Below, in pieces: positions 1 to 5,000 of a stretch of DNA of 5,000 bases; position 1 is the first letter of the stretch; every line of letters begins with the position of its first letter. A program made the position numbers and the translations under genes. The notes beneath the pieces were generated by a model, which saw nothing but the letters and a program-made list of their open reading frames with translations, did not search any database and was not told where the DNA came from. The stretch covers positions 1 through 5,000 of the forward strand of contig JAJXPD010000153.1 of assembly GCA_021641325.1 (NCBI GenBank), in the 5' to 3' direction. This DNA comes from Opitutales bacterium (GTDB lineage Bacteria; Verrucomicrobiota; Verrucomicrobiia; Opitutales; Intestinicryptomonadaceae).

Positions 1-2
1 AC

Positions 3-287
3 GCCGATCTGTTTAACTTGTTTTTTTCTAGACTAATAGAATCCAACATACTTTTTGTTTCAGGATATGGGTGGAATGATTCGGCTATAAACTTAAGAAT
101 TTTAGATTGGTTACAACGTTCTACAGAAAATAAACTAGTTTTACTTCACAATGAACAAAAGGATCCTATCCCCTATTTTGCGAATAAGACATTTACGCAA
201 GCTGCTTGGGGCGAGAATAAAATTGAATTTATAAACAAGTGGTTATCCGATACATCTATTGATGATATAAAGAGATTTTTTCAATAA
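3..287 (+). CDS. SIR2-like domain protein, C-terminal end (5' partial)
   Basis: The reading frame is open at the left edge and ends with TAA at 285-287, leaving 94 codons; the true start lies outside the window. The residues LFVSGYGWNDSAINLRIL resemble the late SIR2 core motif (hydrophobic strand, GYGxxDxxIN), preceded by an LFNLFFSRLIESN helix like the 'F..rL..s' segment before that motif in SIR2-like proteins. A short beta strand (KLVLLHN) and a helical tail follow. SIR2-like proteins of this type often bind or cleave NAD+, and many are effectors of anti-phage systems; the NAD-site residues would lie upstream and cannot be checked. The DNA is AT-rich (about one third GC in the counted lines), unlike the packaging genes downstream, which suggests a different origin. 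A TTG at 18 could be taken for a start but lies inside the conserved domain. The family call is fairly sure; a defence role is inference. Confidence 0.72.
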   Translation, partial: ADLFNLFFSRLIESNILFVSGYGWNDSAINLRILDWLQRSTENKLVLLHNEQKDPIPYFANKTFTQAAWGENKIEFINKWLSDTSIDDIKRFFQ

Positions 288-338
288 TACACATAGGGGG
301 GCGGCACAAGGAAGCTTTCATAACTTCTTGAAGCGCAG

Positions 339-383
339 GGTCTCGCGACAGGGCGTTTTCTCCCTGTGAGAGACCTATTTTTT
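339..383 (+). terminator. Rho-independent terminator candidate after the SIR2-like gene
   Basis: GGTCTC (339-344) pairs with GAGACC (370-375), and ACAGGG (348-353) pairs with CCCTGT (362-367). A small internal loop (GCG against GA) separates the two stems, and the hairpin loop is 8 bases. The stem is followed by TATTTTTT (376-383). It begins about 50 bases after the SIR2-like stop codon on the same strand. There is no matching A-run on the left side, so it reads as a one-way terminator for the + strand. It could instead be part of a larger structured RNA or DNA site. Confidence 0.6.
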
Positions 384-387
384 ATGG

Positions 388-601
388 TGTCCCACTTTTT
401 TCGCGGGACTCGGCGATTCGACTACAAAATCCTCCAAATTATCCATAAAATAGGTATCTCAATGAGAGTGTTCTTTATTGCGGGCATGTCCCACTTCGTT
501 TTTTCCCGTTTTTAATAAATTTTCACATTCGCCTTAAAATACGCAAGTTGCAACAATATAGCAATTGTTTATTCTCCCAGAAAGTGGGACATTTGGGACA
601 C
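388..601. repeat. TGTCCCACTT repeat set upstream of terS (candidate TerS binding sites or operator)
   Basis: The 10-base word TGTCCCACTT occurs at 388-397 and 487-496 on the + strand and at 582-591 on the - strand. A fourth, shorter copy, TGTCCCA, lies at 594-600 on the - strand. Copy 1 and copy 4 also share a preceding G (GTGTCCCA). Successive full copies start 99 and 95 bases apart. The last two copies are adjacent, about 40 bases before the terS start. Repeated short sites upstream of the small terminase gene resemble the R sites of lambda cosB that Nu1 binds; this comparison is by position and arrangement, not by sequence. Confidence 0.5.
548..575 (+). promoter_or_regulatory. Weak sigma70-like promoter candidate for terS, with an overlapping dyad
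   Basis: TTGCAA (548-553) and TATTCT (570-575) match the -35 and -10 consensus at four of six positions each, with a 16-base spacer. The dyad AACAAT/ATTGTT (552-569) fills the spacer and the third TGTCCCACTT copy begins 7 bases downstream, so a repressor or TerS could act here. If the host uses other promoter rules this match means nothing. Confidence 0.22.
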
Positions 602-635
602 GTTTGCCCGTTCTTTTGACAGTCGTAGTTCTTTT

Positions 636-1244
636 ATGGAAACGGGAAGCAAAAAAGTAATGGGGCTGGATCTTTCCAATGCGAAAAAGATTATCGAAGC
701 GGACAACAAAGTCATAATTTCGGGACTTGCAAAGGGCAGAAAACTTCCAGCAACCCTGCGAAACGACATAGAGGAGGCAATAGCGCTCGAATCGGAGGAG
801 GATTTCAGGGGCAACGCCAAAAGTTGGAGCGACCTTGCGATACTGTTGGGCATCAGCCGTCGAACCCTTCTGCGGAAACGGAAGGAGCCGAACGCCCCGC
901 AGGGATACGGAGACGTCGAGGCTTGGGTGAAGTTCCTAAACGGGAGCGAATCCGACAATTCGCTGAAAAGGCTGAACGAAGCGCGTCTGCGTATTTTAAA
1001 CGCGCAGGCCGCGGAAAGGGAATTCAGGCTGAAAGTCCTCGAGGGGAAGTATGTCGAAATTGACGACGTCCGCGAAGCGTGGTCTTCCCATATACATCGG
1101 GCGATAGCGCTTATGCGCTCCAAGTTCGAAAACGAACTGCCTCCCGTTTATACATTGGAACCCGTCGCCAACATGAAACTGAATCAGGAGGCAATCGACG
1201 AAATCTGCCGAACAATGTCGGACGGCGGCAAATACACACCCTAA
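636..1244 (+). CDS. Phage terminase small subunit, Nu1-like DNA-packaging protein
   Basis: A 202-residue protein that would recognise the packaging site and bring the large subunit to it. Residues 62-82 (KSWSDLAILLGISRRTLLRKR) form a helix-turn-helix of the Nu1 type, followed by NAPQ and the YGDVEAWVKFL segment that fits the 'Y.. .EV..W' part of the winged helix. Residues 110-137 are a charged helix likely to form a coiled coil (LNEARLRILNAQAAEREFRLKVL). GKYVEIDDVREAW and a helix ending in ELPP match the assembly region usual in these proteins. Length is normal for the family. Two starts are possible: ATG 636 and ATG 660 (MGLDLSN). Neither has a strong Shine-Dalgarno; GGGAAG at 643-648 precedes the second. 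Both starts leave all recognised domains intact. The large subunit is downstream on the same strand, which supports the call. The frame is open back to a stop at 516-518 but has no ATG before 636. Confidence 0.82.
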   Translation: METGSKKVMGLDLSNAKKIIEADNKVIISGLAKGRKLPATLRNDIEEAIALESEEDFRGNAKSWSDLAILLGISRRTLLRKRKEPNAPQGYGDVEAWVKFLNGSESDNSLKRLNEARLRILNAQAAEREFRLKVLEGKYVEIDDVREAWSSHIHRAIALMRSKFENELPPVYTLEPVANMKLNQEAIDEICRTMSDGGKYTP

Positions 1245-1248
1245 TCCG

Positions 1249-1437
1249 TCAGTGTTCTCCCCTTTCTATCCGGTCCGCCTCCTCCAAAATATCCAGTATG
1301 AATTTTTGGCATTCCGCATCTCCCTTTAACGCGAGATCTACGATTTTTTCGAGCATTGCATAGGCCTTTTTCTGCGCCTTTGTTTTTGCGGTATTTTCTA
1401 GCTTTCGGACTTTCGGCGGATTTTCGGGTTCCTTCAT
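1249..1437 (-). CDS. Small helical protein of unknown function on the opposite strand
   Basis: A 62-residue protein running from ATG at 1437 down to TGA at 1249-1251, converging on terS with a 4-base gap. It begins MKEPENPPKVRK, a basic proline-rich stretch, then forms amphipathic helices (AYAMLEKIVDLALKGDAECQKFILDILEEADR). The 'L..AL.GD...', 'ILDIL' pattern resembles the helical C-terminal half of DUF5681-type phage proteins, but that is a resemblance seen by eye. The composition (many Lys, Glu, Leu, Ala; no odd runs) looks like a real protein, and without it about 270 bases between terS and the methyltransferase would be empty. The frame is open further upstream (to 1536), but that part is Phe, Arg and Ile rich and overlaps the methyltransferase start. 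A possible promoter is TTGTCT (1485-1480) and TATACT (1460-1455), with a 19-base spacer and a very short leader. A gene of opposite direction inside a packaging module is unusual. It could be a regulator, or chance. Confidence 0.58.
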   Translation of the reverse strand: MKEPENPPKVRKLENTAKTKAQKKAYAMLEKIVDLALKGDAECQKFILDILEEADRIERGEH

Positions 1438-1517
1438 TTTTATTTGTTTCCCATAGTATATGGTTAGCATCCGACAAAAAGACAAGCCGCGAAAAATTGA
1501 CAATCCGCCTATCGGAA

Positions 1518-2816
1518 ATGGACGGATTGAAATCATTGGACCTGTTTTCGGGAATCGGCGGATTTACGCTTGCGGCGGAACGCGCGGGAATCGAAACCGC
1601 AGCATTCTGCGAAATCGACAAATTTCCCCAGTCGGTATTGAAATACCGCTATCCCGACATTCCGGTAATCGGCGACGTAAGAAAACTGACGAAGGAAACA
1701 TTCAAATCCGCCACGGGATTGGACTATGTTGATATAGTATGCGGCGGCTCTCCGTGCCAAAACCTGTCGGTTGCGGGAAAGCGCGAGGGACTGCGCGGGA
1801 GCGAAAGCGGACTTTTTTATGAATATGCAAGAATTGTCAACGAACTTAAGCCGAAATTCGCAGTCTGGGAAAACGTGCCCGGTGCGCTATCATCGAACGG
1901 CGGACGGGATTTCGAAACAGTGCTGTGCACATTTACTGGACACGACGGAATCGAGTTCACCCGTTGGGGAAACGCGGGATACTTCAAGGGACGGGACGGA
2001 TTCTACAACGTCGCCTATCGGATTCTCGATTCGAGGTTTTTCGGAGTCCCGCAGCGCCGCAGAAGAGTCTTTCTTGTCGCAAGTCTTGGAGACGACAGTT
2101 GCGCCGAAATACTATTTGAGCAAGCGCGCCTGCGAGGGAATTTTGCGTCGGGCGAAAACGAGGAACAAGACATTGCCTCCGCTACTGAAAGAGACATTGG
2201 AGGACACCCTGAAAATACCGTAGACAATACGCTGATTCTGACGGAAAGTTCGGCGACGATACAGTCGGAGTCGCCTACGCTTACGGCGTCGATGTCCAAA
2301 ATCTACAATAGGCAGACTCCCATACTCTTCGAAAACCACGCGCAGGATTCGCGGTATAGACAAAGAGACGATTCCCCTACGATTACCTCGCGTTGCGGAA
2401 CGGGCGGCAACAACCTGCCGCTTGTAGTAAAACAGCACAACCACGGTGAGGTCTCAGTGTCGGAAATTTCTCCGACGCTGAACTCGCAGTCCGGCGCGGG
2501 AAGGATTCCGATGGCGGTGTCCATCGCCGAAAACATCATAAACAGAAAGGACTGCAACGGCGGGAACGGAATCGGCGCGTTGGAGGAAAACTGCTATACG
2601 CTGAACGCAACGGGCGTGCACGCCGTCGCCTCCGAAAGCAAAATACGCCGCCTTACGCCGCTCGAATGCGAACGTTTGCAGGGATTCCCCGACAACTGGA
2701 CGCTCGTTCCCGACGCCCGCGACACGAACCGCTACAAAGCCTGCGGTAACGCGATTACGGTAAACGTCGCGGAATGGATTTTCAAGAGACTGGTAAAATG
2801 CGCAAAAATGCGCTGA
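1518..2816 (+). CDS. C5-cytosine DNA methyltransferase (Dcm/HpaII-type), phage-encoded
   Basis: A 432-residue enzyme transferring methyl from S-adenosylmethionine to C5 of cytosine in a specific DNA sequence. The conserved motifs appear in order: I at 7-20 (LDLFSGIGGFTLAA), II at 31-34 (CEID), III at 51-54, IV at 76-87 (GGSPCQNLSVAG; catalytic Cys80), VI at 118-122 (ENVPG), VIII at 175-188 (FGVPQRRRRVFLVA), IX at 377-395 (RRLTPLECERLQGFPDNW) and X at 404-421 (YKACGNAITVNVAEWI). No key residue is missing, so it should be active. Between VIII and IX, where the target-recognition domain sits, are degenerate repeats around 'SPTLTAS' (see separate entry). The start at 1518 puts motif I right at the N-terminus, as usual. 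The frame is open back to 1356, but those 54 extra residues match nothing and lie over the - strand ORF. Its end overlaps the terL start, suggesting coupled translation. No partner restriction enzyme is visible, so it looks like an orphan phage methyltransferase that protects phage DNA. The target sequence cannot be read from the protein by eye. Confidence 0.93.
   Translation: MDGLKSLDLFSGIGGFTLAAERAGIETAAFCEIDKFPQSVLKYRYPDIPVIGDVRKLTKETFKSATGLDYVDIVCGGSPCQNLSVAGKREGLRGSESGLFYEYARIVNELKPKFAVWENVPGALSSNGGRDFETVLCTFTGHDGIEFTRWGNAGYFKGRDGFYNVAYRILDSRFFGVPQRRRRVFLVASLGDDSCAEILFEQARLRGNFASGENEEQDIASATERDIGGHPENTVDNTLILTESSATIQSESPTLTASMSKIYNRQTPILFENHAQDSRYRQRDDSPTITSRCGTGGNNLPLVVKQHNHGEVSVSEISPTLNSQSGAGRIPMAVSIAENIINRKDCNGGNGIGALEENCYTLNATGVHAVASESKIRRLTPLECERLQGFPDNWTLVPDARDTNRYKACGNAITVNVAEWIFKRLVKCAKMR
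2241..2627 (+). repeat. Degenerate amino-acid repeats in the methyltransferase recognition region
   Basis: Residues 242-370 of the methyltransferase contain four related units. Their cores are SPTLTASMSK (252-261), SPTITSRCGTGGNN (286-299), SPTLNSQSGAGRIP (318-331) and CYTLNATGVHAV (359-370). Each core is followed by a short hydrophobic strand (PIL, PLVV, MAV, AV). Units are spaced by about 33 residues for the first three and about 40 for the last. The DNA of the units is no longer alike, so the duplications are old. Similar 'SPTL' repeats are known in other phage cytosine methyltransferases, where they replace a compact recognition domain. Confidence 0.7.
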
Positions 2817-4564
2817 CAAAGCTGTTGGCTCCTAATTGGAGGCTTCCCGTAAGGATTCCCCCGTGGAAATGGTGCGAGGAGAACGTAAAAAACATTCCCT
2901 ACTCCCCCATTCCGGGGCATTTCAAGTCGGCGAATTCCCCGTGGGTGCGCGAAGTGATGGAGGCGATGGCGGATCCCGACATACGCCTCGTTTCGATTGT
3001 CGCCCCCGTCCAGTCGAGCAAGACGGTCGGCGCGGAACTGTGCCTTTGCTATATCATCGCAAACTTTCCGGGACCGTGTCTGTGGCTTTCGCAGACCGAC
3101 GCCGACGCGAAAGACCAAGCGGAGGCGAGGCTGCACAAACTTTTTTCGGAGTGCGACGCCGTGAAAAAGCTCTTTCCCACAGATAGGCACAAGAAGAAAA
3201 CGCAGACGGTCTTCTTTTCGAACGGAATGACGCTTTGGGTTCTCGGAGCCCACGCCAAAAGCAATCTCCAGAGCCGCTCGATTCGCTGGCTCATAGGCGA
3301 CGAAACCTGGCAGTGGCCGAACGGTCACATGCAGCAGGCGGAGGCCCGCGTTACGGCTTTCGGGTGGCTCGGCAAGTGCATTTTCCTCTCGCAGGGCGGA
3401 ATGGAAAACGACGATACCCACAGGAAGTTCGAAACGACCGACATGCGGGAATGGGAATTTAAATGTCCCAAGTGCGGAAAATACCAGCCGTACAAATGGT
3501 CGAACATCGAATGGGACAGGAACTACCGCGACGGCGGAGGTCAAATTGACTTTGCGAAAGTCCGCTCCTCCGTCCGTCTTGTCTGCGAATTCTGCAAACA
3601 CGAAATTGCCGATTCCGACGCCAACAGAAAGCTGCTCAATTCCTCGGCGAAGTTCGTTCCGCAAAATCCGAACGCATCAGCTACGAAGGCGGGGTTTCAC
3701 TGGAATTCAATGGCGTCGATGTTGTGGGGCGAACTCGCCGAAATGTATCTGCGGGCAAAGGAATCGTGCAGGCGCGGCGACTTGGAGGACTTGAAGAACT
3801 TCTACCAGAAGCGTCTCGCGCTTCCGTGGGGAGACTTGGAGGAGGATTTTACATTGGACATTTCGCCGTCGGGCTACCGAATGGGCGACGACTGGGAATC
3901 GGAGGCCGCCGTCGGCGCAAAGGGCGCGATACTTCCGCCGCCGCACGAAAACAAAAACCGCGTAAGGCTCAGGTTTCTTACGGTTGACGTCCAGATGGAC
4001 CACTTCTATGCCGTCGTCCGCAGTTGGGCCTGCGACGCCTCCAGCAGGCTGGTATATTGCGCGAAACTTCAGACTTGGGAGGATGTGGAAATCCTGCAAA
4101 ACAGGTTCGGGGTGTTTCCACAGCTTGTGTTCGTCGATGCGGGATATTCGACGTTCGAAGTGTACAGGAATTGCGCAAAACACAACTGGACTGCGCTTAT
4201 GGGCGACGGAAGGAGGGATTTTCCGCACAGGGTGAACGGAAAAATAACCCAACGGTTTTATTCCACGGCGCGGCATCCTCTGGTTTCCGACAGAAAATGC
4301 CGAATGCATTATTGGAGCAATCTCGGGATAAAGGACACTCTGGCGCGGTTGCGTTCCAACCAGAACCCCGACGAGGGATCAACATGGGAGGTTCCGTCCG
4401 ACGTTCCCGAAGAATACCTGAAAATGCTCGATTCGGAACAACGTGTGAAAAAGGGGAATTCGTGGGAATGGCGGCAGATCGGCAAACGTCCTAACCACTA
4501 CTGGGACTGCGAGGCAATGCAGGTATGCGCCGCGTATATGATGAAGCTTTTTAAGGTTGATTAA
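2798..4564 (+). CDS. Phage terminase large subunit, lambda GpA family
   Basis: A 588-residue packaging motor: an ATPase that translocates DNA into the prohead plus a nuclease that cuts the concatemer. Numbering from ATG 2798, the ATPase has a deviant Walker A at 69-76 (APVQSSKT), Walker B at 164-169 (WLIGDE) and a candidate coupling motif at 195-201 (IFLSQGG). Two CxxC pairs (C223/C226 and C263/C266) form a likely zinc ribbon, as in many GpA proteins. The C-terminal RNase H-like nuclease shows acidic residues on expected strands: D397 (LTVDVQ), D447 (FVDAGY) and D570 (YWDCE). Length is normal for the family (lambda gpA is about 640), and the gene is intact. The ATG at 2798 overlaps the methyltransferase by 19 bases and follows AAGAGAC; ATG 2774 in the same frame would add 8 residues (MDFQETGK) and overlap by 43. 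The next gene starts after only 27 bases and is AT-rich and unrelated to packaging, whereas a portal or connector gene is usual here. Confidence 0.92.
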   Translation: MRKNALTKLLAPNWRLPVRIPPWKWCEENVKNIPYSPIPGHFKSANSPWVREVMEAMADPDIRLVSIVAPVQSSKTVGAELCLCYIIANFPGPCLWLSQTDADAKDQAEARLHKLFSECDAVKKLFPTDRHKKKTQTVFFSNGMTLWVLGAHAKSNLQSRSIRWLIGDETWQWPNGHMQQAEARVTAFGWLGKCIFLSQGGMENDDTHRKFETTDMREWEFKCPKCGKYQPYKWSNIEWDRNYRDGGGQIDFAKVRSSVRLVCEFCKHEIADSDANRKLLNSSAKFVPQNPNASATKAGFHWNSMASMLWGELAEMYLRAKESCRRGDLEDLKNFYQKRLALPWGDLEEDFTLDISPSGYRMGDDWESEAAVGAKGAILPPPHENKNRVRLRFLTVDVQMDHFYAVVRSWACDASSRLVYCAKLQTWEDVEILQNRFGVFPQLVFVDAGYSTFEVYRNCAKHNWTALMGDGRRDFPHRVNGKITQRFYSTARHPLVSDRKCRMHYWSNLGIKDTLARLRSNQNPDEGSTWEVPSDVPEEYLKMLDSEQRVKKGNSWEWRQIGKRPNHYWDCEAMQVCAAYMMKLFKVD

Positions 4565-4591
4565 TTGTATTATATAGCTTTCTTTTTAGAA

Positions 4592-5000
4592 ATGAAGTTA
4601 AAGACACTTGGCCAATCTATATCTTATTGCGGATATTTCGATATTTACGACGCACTAAAAAGAGAATGTAATTTATCGAAAGCTTATGCTTATCTTTTGT
4701 CAAAAGATCCCACTTCTCTTCGATCATTATTAAAACTTTTAAAAATTGATGTTGGGAAAAAATGGTCGGATAAAATCCTAAAAGAATCCTGTATCGAAAT
4801 TGAACATGCTTATCCCAACGCTCGAACCGATATAGAAATTGCAATAAAATCTTTAAAACTTTTTGTACTCATTGAGACAAAAGTACATAACAACAAAGCT
4901 ACCGCAATACAATTTCTGAAGTATTTACCTATTCTCAAAAAGAATACCGCAGGAAATAAATTCTTTGTTTTTGTTTCGGAACAAAAGGGAATCCATATAC
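4592..5000 (+). CDS. PD-(D/E)XK nuclease family protein (3' partial)
   Basis: ATG at 4592 opens a frame with no stop up to the right edge, giving 136 visible codons. Residues 31-50 (AYAYLLSKDPTSLRSLLKLL) resemble the N-terminal 'LLxxLLxP...FLxxFL' helices of PDDEXK_4-like proteins. The catalytic core is visible as D80 (RTDIEI), then E95 and K97 (VLIETKV), then Q107 followed by Y111 (QFLKYL). This is the D...ExK...Q..Y order of the PD-(D/E)XK superfamily. FFVFVS at 124-129 fits the next core strand. Members cut or bind nucleic acid in restriction, repair and anti-phage defence; which applies here cannot be told. The gene is AT-rich (about 32% GC in the counted line), like the SIR2-like gene at the left edge and unlike terL just before it, so it was probably acquired separately. 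No good Shine-Dalgarno is seen (TTTTTAGA before the ATG). Confidence 0.75.
   Translation, partial: MKLKTLGQSISYCGYFDIYDALKRECNLSKAYAYLLSKDPTSLRSLLKLLKIDVGKKWSDKILKESCIEIEHAYPNARTDIEIAIKSLKLFVLIETKVHNNKATAIQFLKYLPILKKNTAGNKFFVFVSEQKGIHI

Larger units (their letters stand above)
288..635. other. Non-coding region upstream of the small terminase gene
   Basis: About 350 bases without a convincing gene separate the SIR2-like gene from terS. It holds a small hairpin (307-314 CAAGGAAG with 324-330 CTTCTTG), a stronger terminator-like hairpin (339-375), four copies of a TGTCCCA word (388-397, 487-496, 582-591 inverted, 594-600 inverted) and a perfect 6-base dyad AACAAT/ATTGTT (552-557 and 564-569). 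The segment 368-387 is also imperfectly complementary to 443-460, so two foldings compete for the same bases. In lambda-like phages the site bound and cut by terminase lies just upstream of the small-subunit gene, so this region is the natural place for a cos or pac site. That is inference from position. Confidence 0.6.

Noticed and set aside
388..601. CRISPR array
   Set aside because: The repeated word is only 10 bases, occurs in both orientations and has spacers of about 85 bases, none of which fits CRISPR.
616..621. Perfect TTGACA as a -35 box before terS
   Set aside because: No -10-like hexamer lies 16-18 bases downstream, and such a promoter would start inside the terS gene.
569..1123. 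A 184-codon open frame on the - strand opposite terS
   Set aside because: It is Ser, Phe and Arg rich with no domain pattern, while the + strand frame has the HTH and coiled coil of a small terminase.
1356..1517. Longer methyltransferase start at 1356, adding 54 residues
   Set aside because: The extra residues are Phe and Ser rich, match no methyltransferase feature and lie antisense to the - strand small ORF. Motif I begins right after ATG 1518.
2732..3664. A 310-codon open frame on the - strand opposite terL
   Set aside because: It is low in recognisable motifs, rich in Arg, Val and Phe, and lies fully opposite a certain gene with conserved ATPase motifs. Long antisense frames are expected with this codon use.
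3707..4309. A 200-codon open frame on the - strand opposite the terL nuclease domain
   Set aside because: No motif is visible, and it is the mirror of the conserved nuclease region.
4617..4844. A 75-codon open frame on the - strand opposite the PD-(D/E)XK gene
   Set aside because: The + strand frame stays open to the window edge and carries D, ExK and Q residues in family order; the - frame shows nothing.
1..5000. tRNA, rRNA, insertion sequence ends or attachment-site duplications
   Set aside because: I saw no cloverleaf, rRNA block, transposase or long direct repeat at the composition borders by eye; a computer search could still find short ones.

Overview
This looks like part of a prophage or phage-derived island in a bacterial chromosome, or a phage contig, cut open at both ends. 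The centre (about 636-4564) is a DNA-packaging module. It holds a Nu1-like small terminase subunit, a C5-cytosine DNA methyltransferase and a lambda GpA-type large terminase subunit, all on the + strand. A small gene of unknown function lies on the - strand between the small terminase and the methyltransferase. The host cannot be named from this window. The lack of strong Shine-Dalgarno sites and the moderately GC-rich module would fit several phyla. Verrucomicrobiota or Lentisphaerota is only a guess.

Layout: the left edge (3-287) is the C-terminal end of a SIR2-like protein in AT-rich DNA (about one third GC in the lines I counted). A non-coding stretch of about 350 bases follows (288-635). 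It carries a terminator-like hairpin and four copies, direct and inverted, of a TGTCCCA(CTT) word, the last two close together just upstream of the small terminase gene. Next come terS (636-1244), the - strand small ORF (1437-1249) converging on it, the methyltransferase (1518-2816) and terL (about 2798-4564), whose start overlaps the methyltransferase end. After the terL stop the DNA becomes AT-rich again. Only 27 bases later an open reading frame with a PD-(D/E)XK nuclease core starts and runs off the right edge (4592-5000).

How the genes may work together: TerS would recognise the packaging site, for which the repeats upstream of its own gene are natural candidates. TerL would cut the DNA and pump it into the prohead. 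The methyltransferase, embedded in the same module, would protect or mark the phage DNA before packaging. The two AT-rich flanking genes belong to families common in anti-phage defence and as phage cargo. No portal or capsid gene follows terL in the visible part, which is unusual for a packaging module and is the main reason to look at the flanks. Functions of the flanking genes and of the - strand ORF are inferred from motifs only.
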